NCBI RefSeq assembly: GCF_001613385.1
Contig: NZ_BDCG01000012.1
Span: forward strand, 310,001-374,000
DNA length: 64,000 nt
Reading direction: 5' to 3'
Source of the DNA: Nocardia flavorosea NBRC 108225
Lineage (GTDB): Bacteria > Actinomycetota > Actinomycetes > Mycobacteriales > Mycobacteriaceae
The position numbers and the translations under genes are program-made. Below are positions 53,099 through 61,905 of the stretch, piece by piece. The number at the start of each line of letters is the position of its first letter. The stretch's first letter is position 1. The notes below the pieces were generated by a model. That model did not search any database. It worked only from the letters and a program-made list of their open reading frames with translations, and was not told the DNA's origin.

Positions 53099-54335
53099 CC
53101 CGGCCACCGTCGCCGGGATCGGGTTCAGGGATGATCTCTTCCGGGTCGACCAGGTAGACCTCGTGACCATCCAGCGTGAGCCGGCGCACGACCTCCAGCA
53201 GCATGCGCCGCCCTACGTCGTCGATCGAATAGACCATCGTGAGGTCCAAGGCCACCGCGTATTCTGCGGGCGCGGTGTCCACTACCTCTCGAACTACTCG
53301 CTCGGCGGCGGCAAAACCGATCCCGCCTTGCAGGCGCAGCACTCGCAGCGCGTCGGGTCCACGGCCGACGACCTCGTTGGATCGCACCACCGCGCGCCCG
53401 GTGGCCGGAACCTCCATCACATGCAACCCCATATCGGCAGAGAACCGCTCGAACAACGACACCCCGCGAACGCTGTTTCCGTGGCGGTCCAGTCGCGGCG
53501 AGAACGTCGCGATACCGATCTGACCGGGCAGCGCACCGATCAGGCCACCGGCCACCCCGCTCTTCGCCGGAATCCCGACCTGCGTCGCCCAATCACCGGC
53601 CGCGTCGTACATACCGCAGGTGGACATGACGCTCAGCACCTGGCGCACCACCGGCTCGGGTATCACTCGTTCCTCCGAGAGCGGATTGATCCCGCGGTTG
53701 GCCAGCGTCGCGGCCATCACGGCCAGGTCTCGCGTGGTGACGAGCACAGAGCACTGACGGATGTAGCCGTCGACGACGGCCCGCGGATCCTCGGTGAGGA
53801 TGTCGTGGCTACGGAGCATATGCGCGATGGCGAGGTTGCGGTGCGCGTGTTCCATTTCCGACGCACACACCGTCTCGTCCATCGTCAGCGGACGGCCGGC
53901 AAACGCCGACAGGCCGTCGACCACCCGCTGCACGCGCTCCGGCGGGGTCAGTTCTGCCGAACCTGCCAGCGAATGCGCGGTGATCGCACCGGCGTTGATC
54001 ATCGGATTGTAGGGACGACCGGTATCGCTTTCGAGGGAGATCTGGTTGAACGCCTCTCCCGATGGCTCGACCCCGACTTTGGCAAGCACCGGATCGAAAC
54101 CGTGATCCGCCAGTGCCAGCGCGTAGGTGAACGGCTTGGAGATCGATTGGATCGTGAACTCGGTATCGATATCGCCGGCGCCGTAGACCATCCCGTCGAC
54201 GGTGGCGAAGACCGCACCGAGGCGGTCGGGGTCCGCTGCCGCGAGCTCCGGGATATAGTCCGCCGGCTCCCCGGAGGTATCCGGTTCGACATCTCCGAGT
54301 ACCTCGGTCAGGTAGTCGGGAACAACCGATCGCAT
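53052..54335 (-). CDS. glsA: Glutaminase A with C-terminal STAS domain
   Basis: A 427-aa serine-dependent glutaminase converting glutamine to glutamate and ammonia. Residues ~1-300 form the beta-lactamase-like domain: Ser-x-x-Lys in SISKPF, N-P-M-I-N-A-G-A-I and KSGVAGGLIGALPG. Residues ~310-415 are a STAS-like domain (AVALDLTMVYSIDDVGRRML), as in longer GlsA proteins, possibly regulatory. ATG preceded by GAGGAG. Monocistronic. Confidence 0.93.
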   Translation of the reverse strand: MRSVVPDYLTEVLGDVEPDTSGEPADYIPELAAADPDRLGAVFATVDGMVYGAGDIDTEFTIQSISKPFTYALALADHGFDPVLAKVGVEPSGEAFNQISLESDTGRPYNPMINAGAITAHSLAGSAELTPPERVQRVVDGLSAFAGRPLTMDETVCASEMEHAHRNLAIAHMLRSHDILTEDPRAVVDGYIRQCSVLVTTRDLAVMAATLANRGINPLSEERVIPEPVVRQVLSVMSTCGMYDAAGDWATQVGIPAKSGVAGGLIGALPGQIGIATFSPRLDRHGNSVRGVSLFERFSADMGLHVMEVPATGRAVVRSNEVVGRGPDALRVLRLQGGIGFAAAERVVREVVDTAPAEYAVALDLTMVYSIDDVGRRMLLEVVRRLTLDGHEVYLVDPEEIIPEPDPGDGGRVTVVGHIDRAIHSRT

Positions 54336-54461
54336 TCGTGCTCCTCACTGCAGACCCGCAACCTTATGCGCTGTGACGGCGGCGTCGACGTCGTGGTGTG
54401 TCGGGCCGGCATGTACCGACGCCGCCGCCAATGGCGAGGTGGATGTGTCACCGGGCAGTTC

Positions 54462-54854
54462 TCACGACCCGCTCTGGGTGGCACGCACTACCAGGTCGAT
54501 ATCGGCCGGAGCCGGCCGGCGGAAAACACCGCCGTTCGCGCCGAATTCATCGCCGTGCGTCCGCAGGTGGCGAGCGAACAGCGGGCATACCGGGACGACG
54601 GTCAGGTTGTTGCGAACGGAGTCGGCCAGCGCTGCCCGCACGAGTATCCCGGCCAGACCTCGTCCGCCGAATTCCTGGTCCACTTCGGTGTGGAAAAAGA
54701 TCCGTTCGGCGTCTGCACCGGGTGAGTCGACGAAATCGGCCCTGCCGGCGGACGAGCCGTCGGCGAGGTTCAGGATGTAGGAGCTGATCGGATCGGCGGC
54801 AACGAGTTCGACCGTCACGGACGCACCGGTGTTGTCGGTCAACACTTCGGCCAT
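54462..54854 (-). CDS. GNAT-fold N-acetyltransferase, YjdJ type
   Basis: A 130-aa minimal GNAT protein. The acetyl-CoA pyrophosphate loop lies in FGGRGLAGILV, preceded by F-F-H-T-E-V as in the short YjdJ (PF14542) family. Substrate unknown. The ATG has AAGGATAT upstream. Standing alone, 85 nt downstream of the LLM gene in the same direction, it could be co-transcribed with it. Confidence 0.88.
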   Translation of the reverse strand: MAEVLTDNTGASVTVELVAADPISSYILNLADGSSAGRADFVDSPGADAERIFFHTEVDQEFGGRGLAGILVRAALADSVRNNLTVVPVCPLFARHLRTHGDEFGANGGVFRRPAPADIDLVVRATQSGS

Positions 54855-54939
54855 CTGGATATCCTTTCGTCAACGGGGGTCGCGGCTCGGACGGCGAGGT
54901 GCACCGGTGCCGAACCGCCGTGTGGCAAGCCTGGACCGG

Positions 54940-56010
54940 TCATCGGTTCGTCCCCACTGTGGCGGTGGGCTGTTCGGCCAGAATCTCGCGGACCCGGGGG
55001 ATGACCGCGGTGCCGTACAGCTCGACCGACCGTAACCGGGCGGTGGCGGAAACGGTGCCGGCGGCGGAGTAGATCATGTCGAACCGGCCCACATCCAGCG
55101 CCCGGATCGCCCCGGCAATCTTGGCCGCGACCGTCTCCACCGAACCGACATACAGCGACCCGCTCGCCACCTCGGCGTCGAATTGTTCCCGGCGCAGCGG
55201 TGACCAGCCGCGCAGCGCGCCGATGCGGTCGTGGTTTTCCCGGTACCCGGGGTAGAACAGCTCTTTGGCCTCGTCGTCGGTCGCGGCGACGAAACCGGGC
55301 GAATGCATCCCGACCGGCCGCGCCGTCGTACCGAACTCCGCGCTCGCCCGCCGGTACAACTCCACGAAGGGCGCGAAGCGCCCCGGGGCGCCACCGATCA
55401 CGGCGAGCATGAGCCCGAACCCGTAGCGAGCGGTGCGGAGCACCGACTCGGGTGTCCCGCCGACCCCGACCCAGGTAGCGAGACGCCCCGATTCGGTTTT
55501 CGGGTACACCTCCGCATCGTGCAGGGCGGCGCGAGTGGTGCCCTCCCACGTCACCGGCGTCTCGTCCAGGAGTCGGTGGAACAGGTCGATCTTCTCCTCG
55601 AACAGCACCTCGTAATCTTTCAGGTCGTACCCGAACAGCGGGAACGACTCGGTGAACGAACCCCGCCCGAGGATCACCTCGGCCCGGCCGCCGGAGAGCG
55701 CGTCCACGGTGGCGAACCGTTGGAACACCCGCACCGGGTCGTCGGAGGACAGCACCGTGACGCCCGAGGCGAGCCGGATGCGTTCCGTGGCGGTGGCGAT
55801 ACCGGCCAGCACCGTCTCCGGGCTGGAGATCGCGTACTCCGGCCGATGGTGTTCACCCAGCGCGATCACGTCTATGCCGGCCTGATCGGCCAGAACCGCC
55901 TCGGTCACCGCGGCGCGGATCGCCTGCGCATGCGAGACGATCTCGCCTCGGTCGTTGCGGGGCCGGTCGCCGAAGCTGTCGATACCGAACTCGAGCTGCG
56001 AAACATCCAT
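54940..56010 (-). CDS. LLM-class flavin-dependent oxidoreductase
   Basis: A 356-aa luciferase-like protein. Seen: ALGEHHRPEYAISSPE, I-R-L-A-S-G-V-T-V-L-S-S-D-D-P, GRAEVILGRGSFTESFPL and WVGVGGTPES. The pattern fits the FMN-type LLM subgroup (TIGR03858-like) rather than the F420 type at 40621. ATG at 56010 has GAAGGAA 9 nt upstream. It diverges from a LysR gene. Confidence 0.9.
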   Translation of the reverse strand: MDVSQLEFGIDSFGDRPRNDRGEIVSHAQAIRAAVTEAVLADQAGIDVIALGEHHRPEYAISSPETVLAGIATATERIRLASGVTVLSSDDPVRVFQRFATVDALSGGRAEVILGRGSFTESFPLFGYDLKDYEVLFEEKIDLFHRLLDETPVTWEGTTRAALHDAEVYPKTESGRLATWVGVGGTPESVLRTARYGFGLMLAVIGGAPGRFAPFVELYRRASAEFGTTARPVGMHSPGFVAATDDEAKELFYPGYRENHDRIGALRGWSPLRREQFDAEVASGSLYVGSVETVAAKIAGAIRALDVGRFDMIYSAAGTVSATARLRSVELYGTAVIPRVREILAEQPTATVGTNR

Positions 56011-56171
56011 CCTGTGTGATTCCTTCGAGGTCTTCGTTGCGCCGATATGTGACCCGTGGGTGGCCATGTTTCGCATGCGTTCCACCAGGCCGCCCGGAAC
56101 TATCCCGCGGCCGTGAGAACGACCGTACGGCGGTCGCCGGGCGGGCGTCCAAGACTTGTTCGTCCACGAAA

Positions 56172-56190
56172 CGATAGAATTCGTCTATCG
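56172..56190. promoter_or_regulatory. LysR-type operator
   Basis: CGATAGA-ATTCG-TCTATCG, a perfect 7-bp inverted repeat with 5-nt spacer, lies between the divergent LLM and LysR genes and reaches into the probable 5' end of the LysR reading frame. It fits an autoregulatory LysR box. Confidence 0.55.
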
Positions 56191-56225
56191 ATATCAATCC
56201 CCGCCTGCTCCGTTACTTCCTGGCC

Positions 56226-57119
56226 GTGGCCGAGGAACTCCACTTCGGCCGCGCAGCCACGCGTCTCTACATCGCCCAGCCCTCCCTGAGCCATCAGATC
56301 CGCAAACTCGAGGAGATCCTCGGAACTTCACTGTTCGTGCGTTCGAACCGCCGGGTGCAGCTCACCGCCGCGGGCCGCGCACTGGTTCGCGAGGCGCCGA
56401 TAGCACTGGCCGCGCTGGAGAACGCCGTCCAGCTCACCCGGCTGGCCGGGTCCGGGATCACGACGACGATCCGGCTCGGCTACACCCCGGTGACAGGTTT
56501 CGATACGCTCACGACATTGCTGGATGCTCTCCACAAGGACCATCCCGGTCTCACGGTCGACGCCCGGGAGATCTTCAGCGCCGAGATCCCCGAACGTCTG
56601 TGTGCCGGCGATCTGGACATCGGTCTCGCCCTGTCACCGCAGCCCGCCGACGGGGTGAGTGCCGAACTCCTCCGCGAAGAGCCCGTGTCCGCGCTCCTCA
56701 GCATCTGCCACCGCCTCGCGGCCGGAACACCGCTCCCGGTGGCGGCCCTCCGCGACGAAACGTTGCTGCTGTTCCCGCGCCGCCTCGCCCCGGTGTACTA
56801 CGACGGTATCGTCGCCGCCTGCCGGGAAGCGGGCTTCACACCCGAGATCTGCGCGTTCGACGAACCGCCGGTGCACGCCATGCTCGCCCGGCTCGCCGGC
56901 GGACGCGAAATCGGCTTGGCGCCGGCGTCGTTCGCCGAGCACGCCGCGAACGCCAGGGCCGGTATCGTCCTTCGCGACGTCGTCGATCCACCGATCCGGG
57001 CAGCACTTTCGGTCCTGTGGCCCGCGAACGATCCCTCCCCTGCCGTTGCCGGTGTCCTGGCCACCGCCCGGCGCTGCGCCGAACGCAATGGATGGTTGCC
57101 CCACCCTGTACTCGAGTAG
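56226..57119 (+). CDS. LysR family transcriptional regulator
   Basis: A LysR regulator, 297 aa from GTG 56226. Seen: FGRAATRLYIAQPSLSHQI helix-turn-helix and a C-terminal effector domain. The conserved first helix (L-L-R-Y-F-L-A-V-A) is encoded upstream, in frame back to a TAG at 56175, where no ATG, GTG or TTG exists; CTG 56205 or ATC 56187 are the only candidates that keep it. No ribosome site is visible. So the true start is probably upstream and non-standard. Confidence 0.85.
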   Translation: MAEELHFGRAATRLYIAQPSLSHQIRKLEEILGTSLFVRSNRRVQLTAAGRALVREAPIALAALENAVQLTRLAGSGITTTIRLGYTPVTGFDTLTTLLDALHKDHPGLTVDAREIFSAEIPERLCAGDLDIGLALSPQPADGVSAELLREEPVSALLSICHRLAAGTPLPVAALRDETLLLFPRRLAPVYYDGIVAACREAGFTPEICAFDEPPVHAMLARLAGGREIGLAPASFAEHAANARAGIVLRDVVDPPIRAALSVLWPANDPSPAVAGVLATARRCAERNGWLPHPVLE

Positions 57120-57162
57120 TTTTCCCGATTCGCGTTTCGTCGCGGCGATCCATACTCGGACC

Positions 57163-57570
57163 ATGCATTCGGTACGCACGGCAATCCGGGAACTGATGGA
57201 TCGTTCGATCGAGATCGGTGGCAGCACGGGACACGGCACGGTGGTGATCAGCGCCGGTCCCGGTACCGTCCAATGGCTCGCCGAGTCCCGCGGTGTGTTC
57301 GATATCGAAGTCGTCGATCCCGCCGGGCCGGTGCGCCGGACGCTGTACCAGCGGTTGCGCCGTCGTCGCCCCGCCGGGCCGGCCGGGTTCACCGAGCGGG
57401 AACGTGCCCTGCCGGCCGAACCGGGGTTCGTCGCGGGCGACGTGGCCTGCGAATTGCGCCCGGACGAGGCCGGACTCGACCACGAGCAGATCCTGTACGT
57501 CCTCACCACCGTGCTGCACGATATTTTCCGGGTCCACGACCCCGACGGCTTCACGGCCGAAATTTTCTGA
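57163..57570 (+). CDS. Hypothetical protein
   Basis: A 135-aa soluble protein of unknown family. It begins M-H-S-V-R-T-A-I-R-E-L-M-D-R-S, has a strand-rich middle (TVVISAGPGTVQWLAE) and a helical end (EQILYVLTTVLHDIF). Codon use matches the region. It lies 43 nt after the LysR gene and is convergent with the VOC gene, 3 nt away. Confidence 0.6.
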   Translation: MHSVRTAIRELMDRSIEIGGSTGHGTVVISAGPGTVQWLAESRGVFDIEVVDPAGPVRRTLYQRLRRRRPAGPAGFTERERALPAEPGFVAGDVACELRPDEAGLDHEQILYVLTTVLHDIFRVHDPDGFTAEIF

Positions 57571-57573
57571 TTC

Positions 57574-58023
57574 TCAGCCGCTGAACCCGGTCAGCGCCCC
57601 GCGCTCGTCGAAGCGTGCGCCCGGCGCCCACGCGATCTCCCACCGGTTCCCTTCCGGGTCCGCGATATAGCCGGAACGCCCGCCCCATGCGCGGTCCACC
57701 GGTTCGGCGACGACCGCGGCACCGGCCCGCACCGCGGCGGCGAATGCCCGGTCCACCTGCTCGGGACTGTCGACATTGCAGGCGAGGGTTATCCCTGACC
57801 AGCCCGCGGCGACACCGCCGGCTGCTTCCGCGGCGAGTTCGGTATCGGGGTAGAGCGCGAGCAGGACACCGCCGAGCAGAAAGCCGGTCCACTGATCGTC
57901 CCCACCCGGCACTTCCTCCCAGCCGAGGGCCCGATAGAAACGGCGGAGTGCGGGCAGATTTCGAGTACCGAGCGTCACCACGGTCATACGGGCCGGGAGA
58001 TCGGACATGTCCCCAGAGTACAT
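57574..58023 (-). CDS. VOC family (glyoxalase/bleomycin-resistance fold) protein
   Basis: A 149-aa protein with two beta-alpha-beta-beta-beta units. Seen: VTLGTRNLPALRRFYRALGW at the first unit, I-A-D-P-E-G-N-R-W-E near the end with the metal-ligand Glu. The first-unit His is replaced (Thr-Leu-Gly-Thr), so catalytic metal binding is doubtful. A second ATG at 58008 is an equally possible start. Confidence 0.85.
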   Translation of the reverse strand: MYSGDMSDLPARMTVVTLGTRNLPALRRFYRALGWEEVPGGDDQWTGFLLGGVLLALYPDTELAAEAAGGVAAGWSGITLACNVDSPEQVDRAFAAAVRAGAAVVAEPVDRAWGGRSGYIADPEGNRWEIAWAPGARFDERGALTGFSG

Positions 58024-58042
58024 GCGCCCGAGCGCAATCAGT

Positions 58043-58153
58043 TCAGGCGTCGTAGGGCAGCAGCGTGAAACGGGTAACGCCCCACAGTGGCTTCAGCGTG
58101 CGGAAGTGGCGTTGATCGAGCGTCATCACATCCGTCGCACCCGCTGCGGCAGT
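58043..58153 (-). pseudogene. PIN-domain (VapC) toxin, C-terminal remnant
   Basis: The minus strand reads A-T-D-V-M-T-L-D-Q-R-H-F-R-T-L and ends F-T-L-L-P-Y-D-A before TGA at 58043. This is the last conserved segment of PIN-domain RNases, including the acidic Asp. A TGA precedes it and nothing N-terminal remains; no VapB antitoxin is seen. It abuts the crotonase stop. Confidence 0.6.
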
Positions 58154-58156
58154 TCA

Positions 58157-58921
58157 TCACCCCGTCCAGCGCGGCTTCCGTTTCTCCGCGAACGCAGCGG
58201 GGCCTTCCTGAGCATCGGCGCTGCGGTAGGCACGGGAAGCTGCGTGGCGCGCCGCCGCCGAAGCTGCCGAGCGGCCCATCTCGGTCGCCAGCATGACGGT
58301 TTCGCGGGCCGCGCGCACCGACAGTGGCGCCCCGGCCAGGATCCGGTGGGCCAGGGCGAGGGCCGTATCCAGTAGATCGCCGGGTTCGGCGAGCCGGTTG
58401 ACCAGCCCGATCTCGTAGGCACGCTGGGCGGTGATCGGGTCGCCGGTGAGCAGGATTTCCATCATGATCCGCTGCGGGATCATATGGATCAGCGGGGCCG
58501 CCCAGGGCGAGCTGCGGCCCACCTTCACCTCGGTGACCGCGAAGGTGGCGGTGGTGCTGGCCACGCACAGATCGCAGGCCTGGGCGATCATCCAGCCGCC
58601 TGCGAAGGCGGCGCCGTTGACCGCGGCGATGGTCGGTTTGGACAGTTCGACGGTGTCGTAGGGCAGCGGGAACATATCGCGGGGTGGTTCACCCATCCGG
58701 GTCTCCACCATCTCCGCGAGATCCCCGCCCGCGCAGAAGGCTTTCCGGCCCGCGCCGGTGAGGATCGCGATCCGCAGAGACGGGTCGTGTTCGAAGCGGT
58801 CCCAGGCGTCGAACAGGCCGGCCCGGATATCTTTGCCGAGGCAGTTGCGGCGGTCCGGACGGTTGAGGGTGATGACCGCGATACCGTCGGGCCGGGCGTC
58901 GAACAGTACGGCATCGGACAT
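58157..58921 (-). CDS. Enoyl-CoA hydratase/isomerase family protein
   Basis: A 254-aa crotonase. Seen: TLNRPDRRNCL, oxyanion segment FCAGGDLAEM, and NGAAFAGGW with Met where the first catalytic Glu normally sits; the second Glu is present in F-A-V-T-E-V-K. This is the opposite loss from the crotonase at 3099. The ATG directly follows the stop of the CoA-transferase, so they are one operon. Confidence 0.9.
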   Translation of the reverse strand: MSDAVLFDARPDGIAVITLNRPDRRNCLGKDIRAGLFDAWDRFEHDPSLRIAILTGAGRKAFCAGGDLAEMVETRMGEPPRDMFPLPYDTVELSKPTIAAVNGAAFAGGWMIAQACDLCVASTTATFAVTEVKVGRSSPWAAPLIHMIPQRIMMEILLTGDPITAQRAYEIGLVNRLAEPGDLLDTALALAHRILAGAPLSVRAARETVMLATEMGRSAASAAARHAASRAYRSADAQEGPAAFAEKRKPRWTG

Positions 58922-60190
58922 TCAGAATCCTCTGCGCTGGATCTCGAAAGCGGCCCGGTCGAGGTCTTCCCGGCAATCCGGATGGGCGATGGCGATCAGC
59001 CGGCGGGTGCGTTCGGGTAGCGGGCAGCCCGCGAGTTCGGCGGCACCGAATTCGGTGACGATCACATCCACCTCGCTGCGCGCGGTGGTCACCGGACCCG
59101 ACAGCCGGCCGGTGATCCGGCTGACCGTGCCACCATTCGCGGTGGCCGGCAGCGCGATGACGGCGTGCCCACCGCGGGAGCGGGCTCCGGCGCGGACGAA
59201 ATCGACCTGGCCGCCGGTGCCGCCGAGGTAAGCCGGCCCACTCTGCTCGGCATTCACCTGACCGGTGAGATCGACTTCCATCGCGGAGTTGAGGGTGACC
59301 AGGCCGTCGAGCCGGGCGAGAATCGCCGGGTCGTGGGTGTAGGAGGTGGGACACAACCGCAGCCCGGGATTGCGGTCGGCGAATCGGTACAGCCGATCGG
59401 TGCCGATGAGGGCGCCGGTAACCGTCACCCCCGGGTCGATCGGCTTGCGCGCGTTGGTGACGGCACCGGCCTCGATCAGGTCGACCACACCGTCACCGAT
59501 CATTCCGGAATGGACCCCCAGGTCCCGGCGATCCCCCAGCAGGCGCAGGACGGCGTCGGGTACGGCGCCGACGCCCACCTGGAGTACGGCACCGTCCTCG
59601 ATGTAGGAGGCTACGTATTTCGCGATCTTTTCGTCGGTGGGGCCGATCGCGGCGGGCGGGACCTGTACCGGGCTGCGCGAAACCCGGACCGCGCAATCGA
59701 TCTCCTCGGCCCGCAGCCCTTCGCCGAGCGTGTACGGCACCTGCTCGTTGACCTCGGCGATCACCACCCGCGCCCGGTCCACCGCGGCCCGGGTATGGTC
59801 GCCGATCAGTCCGAAGCTGTGCCGGCCGTTCTCGTCGGCGGGGCTGACCTGCACGAAAGCCACATCGCAGCCCAGGGTTCCGGCCTCGATCATCGGGCCC
59901 ACCCGGCCGACATGGCACGGGATGATGCCGAGCCGGTGCGCCTTGGTGAGGGTACGCAGTGAACCGATGGCCCCCATACTCGACAGGGCGAACGATTCGG
60001 TGGATTCGGGGGTGAGGATGCCGGAGAAACTGGTGGCGACGAAGACGGACAGGTCCCCGATCGCCCGGCCCTGCGCGGTCAGCGCTTCGATCAGCGTGCT
60101 CGGTTCCCCGCAGGCCTGACCGATGACGATCCGGTCGCCCGGCCGCAGGTATCGGCGCAGGTCCAGCTCGTCGGCCGCGACCGTGGTCAC
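58922..60190 (-). CDS. Acetyl-CoA hydrolase/CoA-transferase family protein
   Basis: A 422-aa family I-type transferase related to 4-hydroxybutyrate CoA-transferases. Seen: LQVGVGAVPDAVL, the glutamate-containing block NSAMEVDLTGQVNAE (catalytic Glu candidate), and GGTGGQVDFVRAG. It moves CoA from an acyl-CoA to another acid. Its start overlaps the CaiB stop by four bases, and the crotonase follows without gap. Confidence 0.92.
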   Translation of the reverse strand: MTTVAADELDLRRYLRPGDRIVIGQACGEPSTLIEALTAQGRAIGDLSVFVATSFSGILTPESTESFALSSMGAIGSLRTLTKAHRLGIIPCHVGRVGPMIEAGTLGCDVAFVQVSPADENGRHSFGLIGDHTRAAVDRARVVIAEVNEQVPYTLGEGLRAEEIDCAVRVSRSPVQVPPAAIGPTDEKIAKYVASYIEDGAVLQVGVGAVPDAVLRLLGDRRDLGVHSGMIGDGVVDLIEAGAVTNARKPIDPGVTVTGALIGTDRLYRFADRNPGLRLCPTSYTHDPAILARLDGLVTLNSAMEVDLTGQVNAEQSGPAYLGGTGGQVDFVRAGARSRGGHAVIALPATANGGTVSRITGRLSGPVTTARSEVDVIVTEFGAAELAGCPLPERTRRLIAIAHPDCREDLDRAAFEIQRRGF

Positions 60191-61824
60191 CCGCGCTCCT
60201 CTCGGTCCGTGGGGACGGACTGCTCACCGGCCGACCCGTCGGCGCCCTCGCTTTCTTCATCTCCCGCAGGAAACCGCGACGAGCCCCCGGAGCCGGACAC
60301 CACGACCCCATCGGGATCACCGGAACCCGCCGGTCCCGAAGAAACCCGGGCCCGCGCCGGACCAGGCGTCCCCGCCAGCTCCTCAGGTCCGGCGGCATCG
60401 GTTGCGGCCGCCCGCCCGGGAAGCCGCCCCGCAGCCGGCATGGCCCCCGCCGGGGCGGCAATCCCCGCCGGGCGGGCGTTACCTCCAGCACCCTCGGCAC
60501 CCGCTGAATCCGTCGCTCCCGGTGATCCCGCCGCCCGGGCGGACCGCGCTGGTCCCGGCCTTCCGGTGTCACGCGTAGATCCAGCGGCTTGCCCCGGACC
60601 CACTGCGCTGCCGGATCGCGGACAGGGGCCGGATCCGTCGGCTCGTGCGGACCATGCAGCACGCACCGATTCGGCCGATACCGGAGCCCCGGCACCGCCG
60701 CCCATAACCTCCGGAGTGTGCTCACCGAGCCGGGGCGCGGGCCCCGCAACCCGGCCCGGGGTGCGGGAGAACCAGGCGGGTGGACCCGGGAAACGCACCG
60801 GGCCGGTGGGCGTTTCGACTGTCTGGAAGAAGCCGGTGGCGGTCAGTTGCGGGTTGTCGAGTAGTTCGTCGAGGGTGTTCACGGGAGCGGCCGGGATATC
60901 GAGCGAATTCAGCAGTTCCAGCCATTGTGCGGTGGTGCGGCCCCGGAAGGTTTCGCGGAGATGCGCGTACACGGTGCCGATCCGGGCCGCGCGCTGCGCG
61001 AGGGTCGCGAATTCCGGGCCCGCCCAGGGCGGATCGACCGCGGCGATGAACGCGTTCCACTGTTTGTCGTTGTAGACCAGCGCCGAGAGGTAGCCGTCGG
61101 CGGTGCGGTACGGGGTGCGCTCGCTCGTGACCGCGCGCGGGTAGGCGGCAGTGCCGAGCGGCGGGTCGAACAGGGCGCCGCCTGCGTGTTCCACCAGCAT
61201 GAACGCGGCCATGGTCTCGAACATGGCCACTTCGACCTCTTGTCCCTCGCCGGTGCGTTCGCGGTGGAACAGTGCCATCATCGTGGCGTAGAGGGCGGTC
61301 ATTCCGGCGACCTTGTCGGCCATGATCGTGCCGACGTACCCGGGTTCCCCGGTGAGCAGCTGCTGCACGTACGGCAGTCCGCATTCGGCCTGGATGGTGT
61401 CGTCGTAGGCGGTGCGGTCGGCGTCGGGGCCGCGGCGGCCGTAGCCATAGCAGTTGGTGTAGACGATGGCCGGGTTCATTTCCGCGACCCGCTCGTAGCC
61501 GAAGCCCAGTGCGGTGACGGCTTTTCCGCGCATGGAGTGGATGAAAACGTCGGCTTCGGCGATCAGTTCGCGCAACGCCGCCTTGTTCGATTCCGCGCGC
61601 AGGTCGAGGACCACGCTGCGTTTACCGCGGTTCACGTTCACGAAGACCCCGCCCATCCCCTCCGCGGGGCCCACCGAGATATAGCGGGTGTTGTCTCCGG
61701 CCGGAGGTTCCACTTTGATCACATCGGCACCCATATCGGCCATGATCTGGGTGCAGTAGGGACCCATCACCATCGCGGTCAGATCGATGACCCGGACCCC
61801 CGCCAGCGGCCCTGTGTGCTGCAT
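60187..61824 (-). CDS. CaiB/BaiF CoA-transferase with long disordered tail
   Basis: A 545-aa protein. Residues ~1-375 are a normal family III CoA-transferase: GVRVIDLTAMVMGPYC, GADVIKVEPP and the catalytic Asp in A-Y-D-D-T-I-Q. The last ~170 residues are Ala/Gly/Pro/Ser-rich, without structure, and absent from usual members (and from the homologue at 25060). ATG 61824 has GAAGGTAGGG; a GTG 15 nt earlier is possible. Translationally coupled to the next gene. Confidence 0.9.
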   Translation of the reverse strand: MQHTGPLAGVRVIDLTAMVMGPYCTQIMADMGADVIKVEPPAGDNTRYISVGPAEGMGGVFVNVNRGKRSVVLDLRAESNKAALRELIAEADVFIHSMRGKAVTALGFGYERVAEMNPAIVYTNCYGYGRRGPDADRTAYDDTIQAECGLPYVQQLLTGEPGYVGTIMADKVAGMTALYATMMALFHRERTGEGQEVEVAMFETMAAFMLVEHAGGALFDPPLGTAAYPRAVTSERTPYRTADGYLSALVYNDKQWNAFIAAVDPPWAGPEFATLAQRAARIGTVYAHLRETFRGRTTAQWLELLNSLDIPAAPVNTLDELLDNPQLTATGFFQTVETPTGPVRFPGPPAWFSRTPGRVAGPAPRLGEHTPEVMGGGAGAPVSAESVRAAWSARADGSGPCPRSGSAVGPGQAAGSTRDTGRPGPARSARAAGSPGATDSAGAEGAGGNARPAGIAAPAGAMPAAGRLPGRAAATDAAGPEELAGTPGPARARVSSGPAGSGDPDGVVVSGSGGSSRFPAGDEESEGADGSAGEQSVPTDREERG

Positions 61825-61839
61825 ACGCCCTACCTTCAC

Positions 61840-61905
61840 CGGGCCGCGCGAAAAATTCGACGGCTATCTGATGAATCTTTGCAAGGATAGTGATATCAAG
61901 TATAT
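61840..61905. promoter_or_regulatory. Short divergent promoter region
   Basis: An AT-rich 66-nt gap between the CaiB and ligase genes holds CTATC (61864-61868) and GATAG (61886-61890) as weak inverted arms. It does not carry the GAGAAT-N3-ATTCTC palindrome, so this end block may be regulated separately. Confidence 0.3.
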
